Assembly: GCA_033344775.1 (NCBI GenBank)
Contig: JAWPMT010000004.1
Coordinates: forward strand, 248,001 to 312,000
Reading direction: 5' to 3'
Length of the DNA stretch: 64,000 nt
Origin: Cytophagales bacterium
GTDB lineage: Bacteria > Bacteroidota > Bacteroidia > Cytophagales > Cyclobacteriaceae
Positions 26,802 to 33,699 of this stretch are shown here, piece by piece; within the stretch, counting starts at the first letter, position 1; the number at the start of each line of letters is the position of its first letter. The translations under genes were made by a program, and so were the position numbers. Under the pieces are notes generated by a model, which saw nothing but the letters and a program-made list of their open reading frames with translations, did no database searches and had not been told where the DNA came from.

Positions 26802-27914
26802 ATGAGCACAAAATTACTTCAAGACCCGGCATCCACAAAACCTTTAGAAGATAAATATTCTGGATTAAAAGAATTAATTAGAGGATACAAACAAAAAATT
26901 GAAAGAAAACCAGAATTATCAAATTCATACACAGACAGTGAAAGCAATTTTCACTATCATTACCCCGATGGGACACCTTATTCCATTACTCCTCCAATAG
27001 AATCAGAAATTTTCAGCCCAGGAAACGACAAAATATCCATAACCGGCGCCTATTACACCGAATCGCAGCTAAAAAAAAGGAGAATTAAACGTATTCCTCA
27101 GATACTACCACCCAATGAGTATCCAGAAGAGCCATCCTATCACAAGCGGCCAGGCGACAACTGTGATTTCGTTTATACTATTTATCTGCCGCACGGCCAT
27201 TTTCATATCAATATGAGGACGATCAAAGGCTACAAGGGCACTGACACCCATCCCTGCACAATCATTTTCTCTCCTGGCAGCCTACTTTTTGGAAATAACC
27301 TATATCTAAGAGATGAAAGGAGAATAAAGCAATGCACAAAGATCATTAAGGGGCTTCTTGGTATCAATTTTTTCGAATTAACAATAAAGAAATACGAGTA
27401 TGATCCCGATAATTATGATGATTTCGAGCCTTCAGGGATGGAACTCGCCCTTAAGTACAATAAGATTTCACGTATTGATCAGGCGATTAACATTGAAACT
27501 TCCGATTCCATTGACGATTTCTTTAAATACGTTGAAACACCTCCACGATGGACTAAAGAGAGGCACCCTGATCATAACGACGGTTTTTACTTGTTTAACG
27601 CAAAATCATTAGAGTCAAGTCAAGTTTCAGTCTGTATCTACCAGAAACAACCAAACCTCATTAGGATCGAAGCCAGAATTATTCAAAAACCTAAAGGGGA
27701 ACAATTCAACAGGGTACTTCGGTCATACATGGGTATTGAAAGAGACACCCGTATATTGATTCAAGGCGGCTTTGATAACCCAGCAAATAAAAGATTTCTG
27801 TTTGATAAGATTATCAAGCAATTATTCAAACCAGTAAAAAGGAAGTCGATAAAGTCTGAATGGTTCAAAAGGAAAACCCTTGTCTATGTGGAGGATAAAT
27901 TAAATCCATATTAA
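26802..27914 (+). CDS. Putative phage/plasmid replication-initiation protein
   Basis: From ATG 26802 (MSTKLLQDPAS) the protein has 370 residues. Features resembling Rep_trans / phage CRI-type rolling-circle initiators are FSPGSLLFGNNLY in the middle, NKISRIDQAINIETSDSIDDFFKYV (the R-I-D-x-A motif) and the later pattern SSQVSVCIYQKQPNLIRIEARI (a Y-x-K-x-x-x-x-x-R-I-E-x-R layout). The C-terminus is strongly basic. These proteins nick DNA with a tyrosine to start rolling-circle replication. The following hairpin-rich non-coding kilobase with DnaA boxes supports a replicon role. The assignment rests on motif memory; an uncharacterised island protein is the alternative. Confidence 0.45.
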   Translation: MSTKLLQDPASTKPLEDKYSGLKELIRGYKQKIERKPELSNSYTDSESNFHYHYPDGTPYSITPPIESEIFSPGNDKISITGAYYTESQLKKRRIKRIPQILPPNEYPEEPSYHKRPGDNCDFVYTIYLPHGHFHINMRTIKGYKGTDTHPCTIIFSPGSLLFGNNLYLRDERRIKQCTKIIKGLLGINFFELTIKKYEYDPDNYDDFEPSGMELALKYNKISRIDQAINIETSDSIDDFFKYVETPPRWTKERHPDHNDGFYLFNAKSLESSQVSVCIYQKQPNLIRIEARIIQKPKGEQFNRVLRSYMGIERDTRILIQGGFDNPANKRFLFDKIIKQLFKPVKRKSIKSEWFKRKTLVYVEDKLNPY

Positions 27915-28056
27915 CTGCTAGAGGCTAGTGGACTATCACGTTATAAATAATATAATTTTACTCATTTAATTATCAACGACTTACAAGAATTTCATAGAGA
28001 ATAAAATCATAAATAGTTATATCTGAAAATTTAAGGCTCGCCAGGGCCAAAGTAAT

Positions 28057-28225
28057 CCCCAGTCAGGGGTCGGACGATAGTCCGAAACTGCAAGCGAAGC
28101 GCCGCATAACACCTTCTGATATTCATACAAAACAAAAGTGAGTCAACCCCCGAGGCACGAGGGGGTAAAAGAAGAACCCGAAGGGCGGGACGACAGTCCT
28201 GTATTGCAAGGCCGATAGGCCGCCG
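28057..28225. repeat. GC-rich field of two related hairpin modules
   Basis: Module A: CCCC-AGTCA-GGGG (28057-28069), CGGAC-GATA-GTCCG (28071-28084), TGCAAG, GCG-AAG-CGC (28094-28102), then GCCGCATA. Module B: CCCCC-N9-GGGGG (28147-28165), CCC-GAA-GGG (28177-28185), GGGAC-GACA-GTCCT (28187-28200), TGCAAG, GGCC-GATA-GGCC (28210-28221), then GCCGCGTA. The order of elements and several linkers are shared, so B and A are diverged copies of one structured unit in otherwise AT-rich DNA. Confidence 0.7.
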
Positions 28226-28353
28226 CGTAGTACCAACCAACAACCCAACTAAACTATCAATGCCCACAGCGTGCGCCTAAAACCCAAACAGAGAACTATG
28301 GAACAAAAATGATTAAAAAAGCAAGAATCAAGACCAACTAAATTTAATATACC

Positions 28354-28481
28354 TGTGGATAACTTTATTCAATGTTTTAATTCAAGGGTCAATCTGGCAA
28401 TTTTAGCTAAAACGCTTAATATAACGGTTCCATTTGTATGTATAACTAACTAATAACCAGTGAATTATATAGTTATCCACA
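28354..28481. other. Candidate origin: two inverted consensus DnaA boxes
   Basis: TGTGGATAA (28354-28362) and TTATCCACA (28473-28481) are perfect copies of the strong DnaA-box consensus in inverted orientation, 110 bases apart. The DNA between them is AT-rich and has no gene. Together with the initiator-like gene 440 bases upstream this looks like a replicon origin carried by the island. Chance occurrence of two exact 9-mers this close is unlikely but not excluded. Confidence 0.5.
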
Positions 28482-28529
28482 CGCTATGGATTGATTTGTA
28501 GGTGTAAAACTATTTGTTTGGAAATTGCC

Positions 28530-28590
28530 CTTGGTATTGTCGAAATTTGGATAGACAGGAAAAAAGGTCCGGCTGATACCAAGACCTTTT
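28530..28590. repeat. Nested inverted repeats
   Basis: CTTGGTAT (28530-28537) is the reverse complement of ATACCAAG (28576-28583), and AAAAGGTC (28562-28569) of GACCTTTT (28583-28590). The two share the 3' arm region, so they are mutually exclusive folds. The second resembles a terminator stem. Confidence 0.5.
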
Positions 28591-28742
28591 GCAGAATCTT
28601 TTGTGTGACTCTATGTTTTTAGCAATTCAAAAGTAGTCACACCGAAGCAACGGCAAAAGCAATTTCGGACTTTCTTTTCATTTATGAAATGATTGTGGCC
28701 TAGGGTATCGGGGCTATGATCAATAAAGAAAGGAGGTATATC

Positions 28743-28844
28743 ATGAAACGTAAGTTTCAGGATTCCCCTAGAACCCCATTCTGGCTCAAACCAGCAATCA
28801 AGGAATTGTTGCGTTGGGCCTTGTGGTTCTTTGAGGATCCATAA
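28743..28844 (+). CDS. 33-residue peptide with strong ribosome binding site
   Basis: The ORF begins MKRKFQDSPRTPFW, continues through a basic amphipathic stretch (KPAIKELLRWALWFF) and ends EDP. It is preceded by AAGGAGGT, a near-perfect Shine-Dalgarno sequence with a five-base spacing, which is exceptional in this window. A rho-independent terminator begins 13 bases after the stop, and the abortive-infection-like gene starts 64 bases after it. It could be a leader peptide controlling that gene, a small toxin or membrane-active peptide, or an independent small gene. No family is recognised. Confidence 0.6.
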   Translation: MKRKFQDSPRTPFWLKPAIKELLRWALWFFEDP

Positions 28845-28857
28845 CCGGTAAAACCAT

Positions 28858-28883
28858 GGGGACGAAGGACCGTCCCCCTTTTT
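28858..28883 (+). terminator. Terminator/attenuator before the abortive-infection-like gene
   Basis: GGGGACG (28858-28864) pairs with CGTCCCC (28871-28877) around AAGGAC and ends CTTTTT. The next gene begins 25 bases later, leaving little room for a separate promoter. ATGGGG (28856-28861) can alternatively pair with CCCCAT (28774-28779) inside the 33-codon ORF. Confidence 0.75.
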
Positions 28884-28908
28884 CAAACGTTCAGAATCAT
28901 AATTCCCT

Positions 28909-29877
28909 ATGAAAAAAACTACCCCCATTCAGAAGTTGTTTAGTGAAAAAGCAAGTTTGATTCTTGTCTTCCTTGGTATATTCTTGATCGCCCTGGGTCT
29001 TCTGCTGTTCCTATGGAATGAACTTCAACTATCGGCAACCGGGACAATCAATAAAGAGAAATTCGGCCAATTCGGTGATTTTATTGGGGGTCTGGTAGGA
29101 TCAATATGGGCATTGGCCGGTGTTATTCTGTTCTACGTTGCTCTTACCGAACAGAGAAAAGACCTTAAAATCAATCAGGATGTCTTGAAACAACAGATCG
29201 CGGAGTTCAAACTACAGAGGCAAGAGCTTGAGGAAACTAGACAGGTATTCAACCTCCAAAAGTTTGACAATACCTTTTTCAACCTTCTGAAAGCCCAAAA
29301 CGATATAGTAAACTCATTGTTTGTCGATACCATACGAACAAAGACATCAGGCTCAAAGAAAGATATTGAAGAAAAGACGCATGCCGGTAACAGATTCTTT
29401 GCCCGTGCTTTAGCAATCACTCAGGACTTTTATGAGCAGTTACCAAAATTTTCCAACACCGACCCCAATGACCTAAAGGCAAAATACCTGAATTATTTCA
29501 ACAAGAAATACGAAGAAGGTATTGAGACACACAAGTTCGAACTGCTTAACAACTTCAATATCGATAAGAGTAAATCATGTCATGTGAAACTCGCATTTTT
29601 CCAATTTTACGTAGGGTTTAGGTCAGACTTCAAGAAACATCTATCTCACTTGTCTCAAATCCTGGAGTACCTAGACTACACTACGACCAACAATCCACAG
29701 TCGGACTTTTCTCAGTATCCGAAATTCCTAAAGGCACAACTGTCAGACCAGGAGAAGTTGATTATCTGGTTGGTAACAGAAATGGAAGGCATGAACCGAT
29801 CAATGTTGCTGAAGTATGAAATCTTTAAAGGGATTGAGCCAAGTATTGACTTCCCAGAGTTGAATGACTTTAGTTAA
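28909..29877 (+). CDS. Putative phage abortive infection protein (AbiC-like, putAbiC family)
   Basis: The 322-residue protein has two N-terminal transmembrane helices (about 15-36 and 58-80), a short coiled coil (about 85-118) and a soluble domain. That domain starts FDNTFFNLLKAQNDIVNSL and ends with FLKAQLSDQEKLIIWLVTEMEG, the landmarks of the putAbiC family of membrane-anchored abortive-infection candidates. Such proteins are thought to stop growth of phage-infected cells, but the mechanism is not established. The gene directly follows a short ORF and terminator, which suggests conditional expression. HEPN and XRE genes follow. It could also be a generic island membrane protein. Confidence 0.65.
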   Translation: MKKTTPIQKLFSEKASLILVFLGIFLIALGLLLFLWNELQLSATGTINKEKFGQFGDFIGGLVGSIWALAGVILFYVALTEQRKDLKINQDVLKQQIAEFKLQRQELEETRQVFNLQKFDNTFFNLLKAQNDIVNSLFVDTIRTKTSGSKKDIEEKTHAGNRFFARALAITQDFYEQLPKFSNTDPNDLKAKYLNYFNKKYEEGIETHKFELLNNFNIDKSKSCHVKLAFFQFYVGFRSDFKKHLSHLSQILEYLDYTTTNNPQSDFSQYPKFLKAQLSDQEKLIIWLVTEMEGMNRSMLLKYEIFKGIEPSIDFPELNDFS

Positions 29878-30053
29878 AGTCAGGCCAACCAAATTAATTA
29901 TCTGTCAAGCAAGTCCAATTTTCAAAAACTTGATCAGGGCCCCTCTTTCGATGATTTTAGATGGAGTGCCGTAATGAAAATATAGAATACTTAGTAAATG
30001 ATTTCACTTTGTGGAGAAAACTAACATGGTAATTCTGAAAGAATGCTATCCCT

Positions 30054-30557
30054 TTACCATGTTTCCTTTTCTAGCTCCTCTATCATTTGATCCTCGGTAT
30101 TGATGATATCTTCAATATTGGATGTCAATTCTATTAGAAATGAAAGTTTATAGGTTTTTGGGTTGTTGAATTGCCAACTTCTAGCAGTCCCATCAATAGT
30201 TGGCAATTCCCGATATTTTATTTTTCGATTATCACAGACAATGCTTATGTCATTTTCTATTTCAATCGGATCATGCCAAATACCGTGAATGAAGAAGTTT
30301 CTATCAGATTTAATGTTGCTTATTCTATTTAGGAGTTCCGTCATTCGCTCTTCTTGAAACGACTTAATTCGATTTACTTTTTTGATTAATTCAATAGTAC
30401 CGTATAAGTTGTTATTTTCAGTAATTGTAGCAGCAATCAGCTCATCCTCTGCCCCAATCAGGTAGTTAAGTATTACACGCAACTTATACTCCATTATTGC
30501 GAAGTTTACGGAGAGTTTACCTAATTGGGCATAAAAACCCTTTTGGCGTTCATTCAT
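30054..30557 (-). CDS. HEPN-like protein (possible RNase/toxin)
   Basis: The 167-residue, mostly helical protein has RNFFIHG at residues 86-92, which fits the catalytic HEPN motif R-x4-6-H (R86, H91). An upstream helix (NFAIMEYKLRVILNYL) carries a glutamate typical of the fold. HEPN proteins include RNase toxins of toxin-antitoxin and abortive-infection systems. No MNT antitoxin neighbour is seen; the nearest partner is the XRE regulator gene 51 bases upstream on the same strand, which could be its regulator. ATG 30557 fits the ORF start. Enzymatic activity is inferred from the motif only. Confidence 0.5.
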   Translation of the reverse strand: MNERQKGFYAQLGKLSVNFAIMEYKLRVILNYLIGAEDELIAATITENNNLYGTIELIKKVNRIKSFQEERMTELLNRISNIKSDRNFFIHGIWHDPIEIENDISIVCDNRKIKYRELPTIDGTARSWQFNNPKTYKLSFLIELTSNIEDIINTEDQMIEELEKETW

Positions 30558-30608
30558 TGAATCAATTCAAAATGTTTACTCAATTTTCAATTATACTATG
30601 TCCCTGAA

Positions 30609-30842
30609 CTACAACTGCACTGAAATCTTAGACACAAAATCCGCTGGTTCAACTTCTAGGGCCGCACAAATCACAAACAGGCTTTTCACTGTAGGACTAA
30701 TGATTCCCCTCTCAATCCTCGAAATGTATGACCGGTCAAGATCACAAAGATTCGCAAGTTTCTCCTGACTCATTCCTTTCTGTTTTCTTTCCTCTCTAAG
30801 GATATTTCCAAAGATCGTCGCGAGTTTATCCACGGGTGGCAA
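30609..30842 (-). CDS. XRE-family transcriptional regulator
   Basis: The 77-residue single-domain Cro/C1-type HTH protein reads REERKQKGMSQEKLANLCDLDRSYISRIERG, with the recognition helix in DRSYISRIE, and ends shortly after LEVEPADF. The start is uncertain: TTG at 30842 or GTG at 30833 (MDKLATIFG...). The inverted repeat GGCAA-AATA-TTGCC (30838-30851) overlaps the start and is a candidate autoregulatory operator. It lies upstream of the HEPN gene on the same strand and divergent from a secreted-protein gene. Confidence 0.85.
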   Translation of the reverse strand: MPPVDKLATIFGNILREERKQKGMSQEKLANLCDLDRSYISRIERGIISPTVKSLFVICAALEVEPADFVSKISVQL

Positions 30843-30967
30843 AATATTGCCATAGATAATTTTTAAATGAGGACTATAATCCTCATTTTTACTTTATGAG
30901 TAGATTAGTACGTTATCGCTAATAATCTACTTATAATGCTATTCTTAGCACAAAACCACATTCTATC

Positions 30968-31864
30968 ATGAAAAGCACACTTTTAATTCTATTCAGTTTA
31001 ACCGTACTAATTGAGTCTAAAGCTCAATTCCACTATGAAGGTCCGAAAAAAGATTTCTACGCGCTCAGTGACATGGAGAAAGCTCCATCTTTAGGAGGTA
31101 ACAAAATGGGATTCCAATTGGCTGAAAAAATTTTCAAGCTCATTGATATTGGGCTGCAAAATCCCAGCGTATCAAATAATCACAAATTCCAGAAAGAACA
31201 AATCCTTTATTTCTATCGAACTTACAGTCCTCCGACACATGCCTCAACAAACCCTCAGTATGGAGAATCCAATGTTCTTAAAGAAGGTGACATTCTGGAA
31301 GACAGTTATATTCAGTTCACCGCCCAATTATACTTTGACCAAAATCAACGTTTGATTCTAAAGGATAGCATAGAGATCATTTTTCATAAATACAAAGAGC
31401 GTGGAACGAAAATGTTAGACCCGCTTTCCATGGTATTTCCTGTTTCGGAAAACCTAAGAAATCAGCTCTCATTATTTCAACTCCAATCCAAACCAAAGCT
31501 TTTGACAAACCATGGAGGGCAAAGCAGGTATACTACGGTTTCCTTTACTGCCCCCATTGACTTTATCCGGGAAAAATCACGATATGGCGATCCCATAACT
31601 GACGCAACCTGTGTTGTAAGAATAAAAAAGGGAATACCTTCATTGAATATAAAAGTAATGAGCAATCGGATTGGCAAAACCCAAGTCGAATCCCTGGTGA
31701 AAATGTATCTAAGCAATCATGAAGACCTTGAATCGTTAGACAAGAAGAAGTTGCTAATAGCTTATGAACAAGTTTTTATTGGGATTAGGTACCACAAACA
31801 CTATGAATCAGGCCCAAAAAAGTACGGTGAAAGGGTGTATATACATTCAGTAAGAGAAGAGTGA
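30968..31864 (+). CDS. Secreted protein of unknown function
   Basis: The 298-residue protein has a signal peptide (MKSTLLILFSLTVLIESKAQ, cut after KAQ). I recognise no family. The mature part is mixed, with basic patches and the motifs FHYEGPKKDFYALSDMEKAPS near the N-terminus and GIRYHKHYESGPKKYGE near the C-terminus. It lacks a lipobox and T9SS signal. It is divergent from the XRE gene and followed by a small helical protein gene. It may be cargo of the island rather than part of the defence genes. Confidence 0.6.
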   Translation: MKSTLLILFSLTVLIESKAQFHYEGPKKDFYALSDMEKAPSLGGNKMGFQLAEKIFKLIDIGLQNPSVSNNHKFQKEQILYFYRTYSPPTHASTNPQYGESNVLKEGDILEDSYIQFTAQLYFDQNQRLILKDSIEIIFHKYKERGTKMLDPLSMVFPVSENLRNQLSLFQLQSKPKLLTNHGGQSRYTTVSFTAPIDFIREKSRYGDPITDATCVVRIKKGIPSLNIKVMSNRIGKTQVESLVKMYLSNHEDLESLDKKKLLIAYEQVFIGIRYHKHYESGPKKYGERVYIHSVREE

Positions 31865-31979
31865 ATTCGAACTAATTTCCACGTTCCGTTAATCAATAGG
31901 GAACTCGTCATAGCTTCTCCGAATTAAAGATTCACCTACAATCTCAAGAATCAATATATACCTTACTTATATACAAAAA

Positions 31980-32246
31980 ATGCTAAACAAATCGACTGTT
32001 CAAAATAAGACTTTCTCAGCTCCAAGATGCTCAAAAGTTACACAGATGATTGTGGACGAATTAGGTGAACTATTGGACCAAATCGAAATCAACAGGTTCC
32101 GACGAATTCTAACGATGCTTTCAATAGAATTTGTGAATAAGTCAGATTTTCCAGAAGAATTCAGGGTATACCTCAAAGAACTTATTACGATCCTCCAATT
32201 TCTTGAGATCGTAGAAATCGAAGTAAGTGACAGATCGCACAATTAG
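31980..32246 (+). CDS. Small helical protein, paralogue of the one at 37573
   Basis: The product has 88 residues, predicted all-helical and acidic at the C-terminus. Its core, MIVDELGELL through RRILTML, EEFRVYLKELITILQFLEIVEIE, aligns with the protein encoded at 37573-37890 (MILELVELL, RIIRML, AEFQVFMKELPALFDFLDVVEDE). Function is unknown. The other copy lies directly divergent from an XRE gene; this one is on the plus strand about 1.1 kb from another XRE gene. It may be an antirepressor, antitoxin or element-maintenance protein. Confidence 0.6.
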   Translation: MLNKSTVQNKTFSAPRCSKVTQMIVDELGELLDQIEINRFRRILTMLSIEFVNKSDFPEEFRVYLKELITILQFLEIVEIEVSDRSHN

Positions 32247-32337
32247 CATTTCAGAGATTGATTCTGCTAGAATTGCCCAAGGCCGGGTGCATATAGTACT
32301 TTGCAAGATTGTTTTAGGCCACTATCACCAGGAAACC

Positions 32338-33105
32338 TTACGATTCTTCTGTTTGTAATTCAGGTACGGATATTTTAACAACACTTTTTAAAAAACCATC
32401 TGAACCTTTTACCGGTAGAATCGTCACTTCTTGATTGTATGAATTCTGGTCAATATCAAGAAACAATATTTCAAGTTTCAGCTTATACCGTTCTTGGATT
32501 TTCACTCCTGAATGCCATGTGAAGCGACAGCTGAATCCAGTCCCTACAGAAAGCAAGTTTCTATTAAATTCCTTATACCCCAAGGACCCTAATTTCTTAT
32601 CATAACTGAAAGCTACCGGTATTAAAGGATTTATTGTGACTTTTAGATCAAAAGTAAAGTTATCGGAAGTAACATTTGGCGATTTCAATGTTAATGAAGG
32701 CATAATATCCCTTTTCCTTCTATCTCTTTCATTCTTAATTTGAATGTCGAGAAGTTCAGTTGATTTGGCTTGAGCTTTGGCTGTCTTAGAAAGCTCGTCT
32801 CTAGTAAGCTCTAATTCCTTTCTAGTTAACGCCAATTCCTCCTTCTGCAGGCTCAATACTTCCTTCTGGTCACGCAATATTTCTTTTTGATCAGCTAGTT
32901 CTTGTTGTTGAATGAAAGTACCGTAGATCAACAGGGCAAAGGCCAAGCCAGTGAAAAGTGAGTTAGCCACGCCAAAAGAATCACCCAATGTTCCAGGGTT
33001 CTCGACTTCTGGAAAAAACCCATAAAAGGAAAATGTAATAATAGCAGTTAATACCCAAAGGCATAAGACAATTATTATCAAATGTGGGATTTTCAGTCTC
33101 TTCAT
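32338..33105 (-). CDS. Two-TM coiled-coil membrane protein
   Basis: The 255-residue protein has transmembrane helices at about 8-28 and 46-64, a long charged coiled coil at 65-130 built of EKELxLTRxEL-like heptads, and a beta-rich C-terminal domain (about 135-255). The second helix is preceded by GDSFGVANSLFTGLAFALL, closely like GDFIGGLVGSIWALAGVIL in the abortive-infection-like protein 3 kb away. It shares the membrane-anchor-plus-coil design but has a different effector part. No family name is secure. A membrane-anchored sensor or defence effector is plausible. Confidence 0.6.
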   Translation of the reverse strand: MKRLKIPHLIIIVLCLWVLTAIITFSFYGFFPEVENPGTLGDSFGVANSLFTGLAFALLIYGTFIQQQELADQKEILRDQKEVLSLQKEELALTRKELELTRDELSKTAKAQAKSTELLDIQIKNERDRRKRDIMPSLTLKSPNVTSDNFTFDLKVTINPLIPVAFSYDKKLGSLGYKEFNRNLLSVGTGFSCRFTWHSGVKIQERYKLKLEILFLDIDQNSYNQEVTILPVKGSDGFLKSVVKISVPELQTEES

Positions 33106-33270
33106 TGGGAGGCATTGGAAGTCGGAGTATCAAGATATAAGAGTCATAAACTGATTCCATCCGAAATACTCGTCTTGCTCAAATTAAATATAGTACTTAA
33201 CTAGATAATATAAAATCCCACAAATGAAGGTAATGGAACTACAACATAGTTAATGGAAAGGACCCAAGCT

Positions 33271-33699
33271 TTAAGCAGAGAAGTGGCTGAATTTCCTAAG
33301 AAAGTCAAATTTCGAAAGATATCTATATGATTGGGGTGGAGCAAATGATGGAAAGGTAGACTTGATATCTGATAATGACACAGTTTTTTTGAACTCTACT
33401 ACATCTTTCAACAGGATTCCAATCGCTCGATTAGAATTTTGATAATAGTCAAAGTACAATTCTTCACCTATGCCTGCTGTTTCCTGGTACTCGGACCATA
33501 TGTTTGCTGGAGTATCCTCAATTAATCCCTTTACCCTTCCTATCCCCTTTACCATTTTTTCAGGAGAAGTAACATAGAACAAAATCAAATCACCTTCGCT
33601 GACTTTAGGTGATGTCTTCCTAAGTTCAATTGACTTGTTACCACTGAATATTCTTTCAGCAAATTGTGGCTTGATGGATATAAGAAGAATCTTACTCAT
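33271..33699 (-). CDS. ASCH-domain protein
   Basis: The 142-residue protein begins MSKILLISIKPQFAERIFSGNKSIELRKTSPK, the classic ASCH (PUA-related) opening, followed by GDLILFYVTSPEKMVKGIGRV. ASCH domains bind RNA or modified nucleotides and are frequent in conflict systems. Its start overlaps the end of the GNAT-PIN gene by 8 bases (33692-33699), so the two are coupled. The large protein upstream contains its own related segment (CFIVPIKPYWAAQLFD). The pair probably works as one unit, perhaps RNA recognition plus cleavage. Confidence 0.8.
   Translation of the reverse strand: MSKILLISIKPQFAERIFSGNKSIELRKTSPKVSEGDLILFYVTSPEKMVKGIGRVKGLIEDTPANIWSEYQETAGIGEELYFDYYQNSNRAIGILLKDVVEFKKTVSLSDIKSTFPSFAPPQSYRYLSKFDFLRKFSHFSA

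Larger units (their letters stand above)
27915..28742. other. Non-coding kilobase downstream of the initiator-like gene
   Basis: No convincing gene is present. It contains, in order, an AT-rich part, a GC-rich hairpin field (28057-28225), a DnaA-box pair around AT-rich DNA (28354-28481) and paired inverted repeats (28530-28590). This is the kind of content expected of a replication origin or packaging region. Confidence 0.5.

Noticed and set aside
28031-28267. 78-codon minus-strand open frame over the hairpin field
   Set aside because: The composition follows the GC-rich palindromes, with no ribosome site or family; the structured-DNA explanation fits better.
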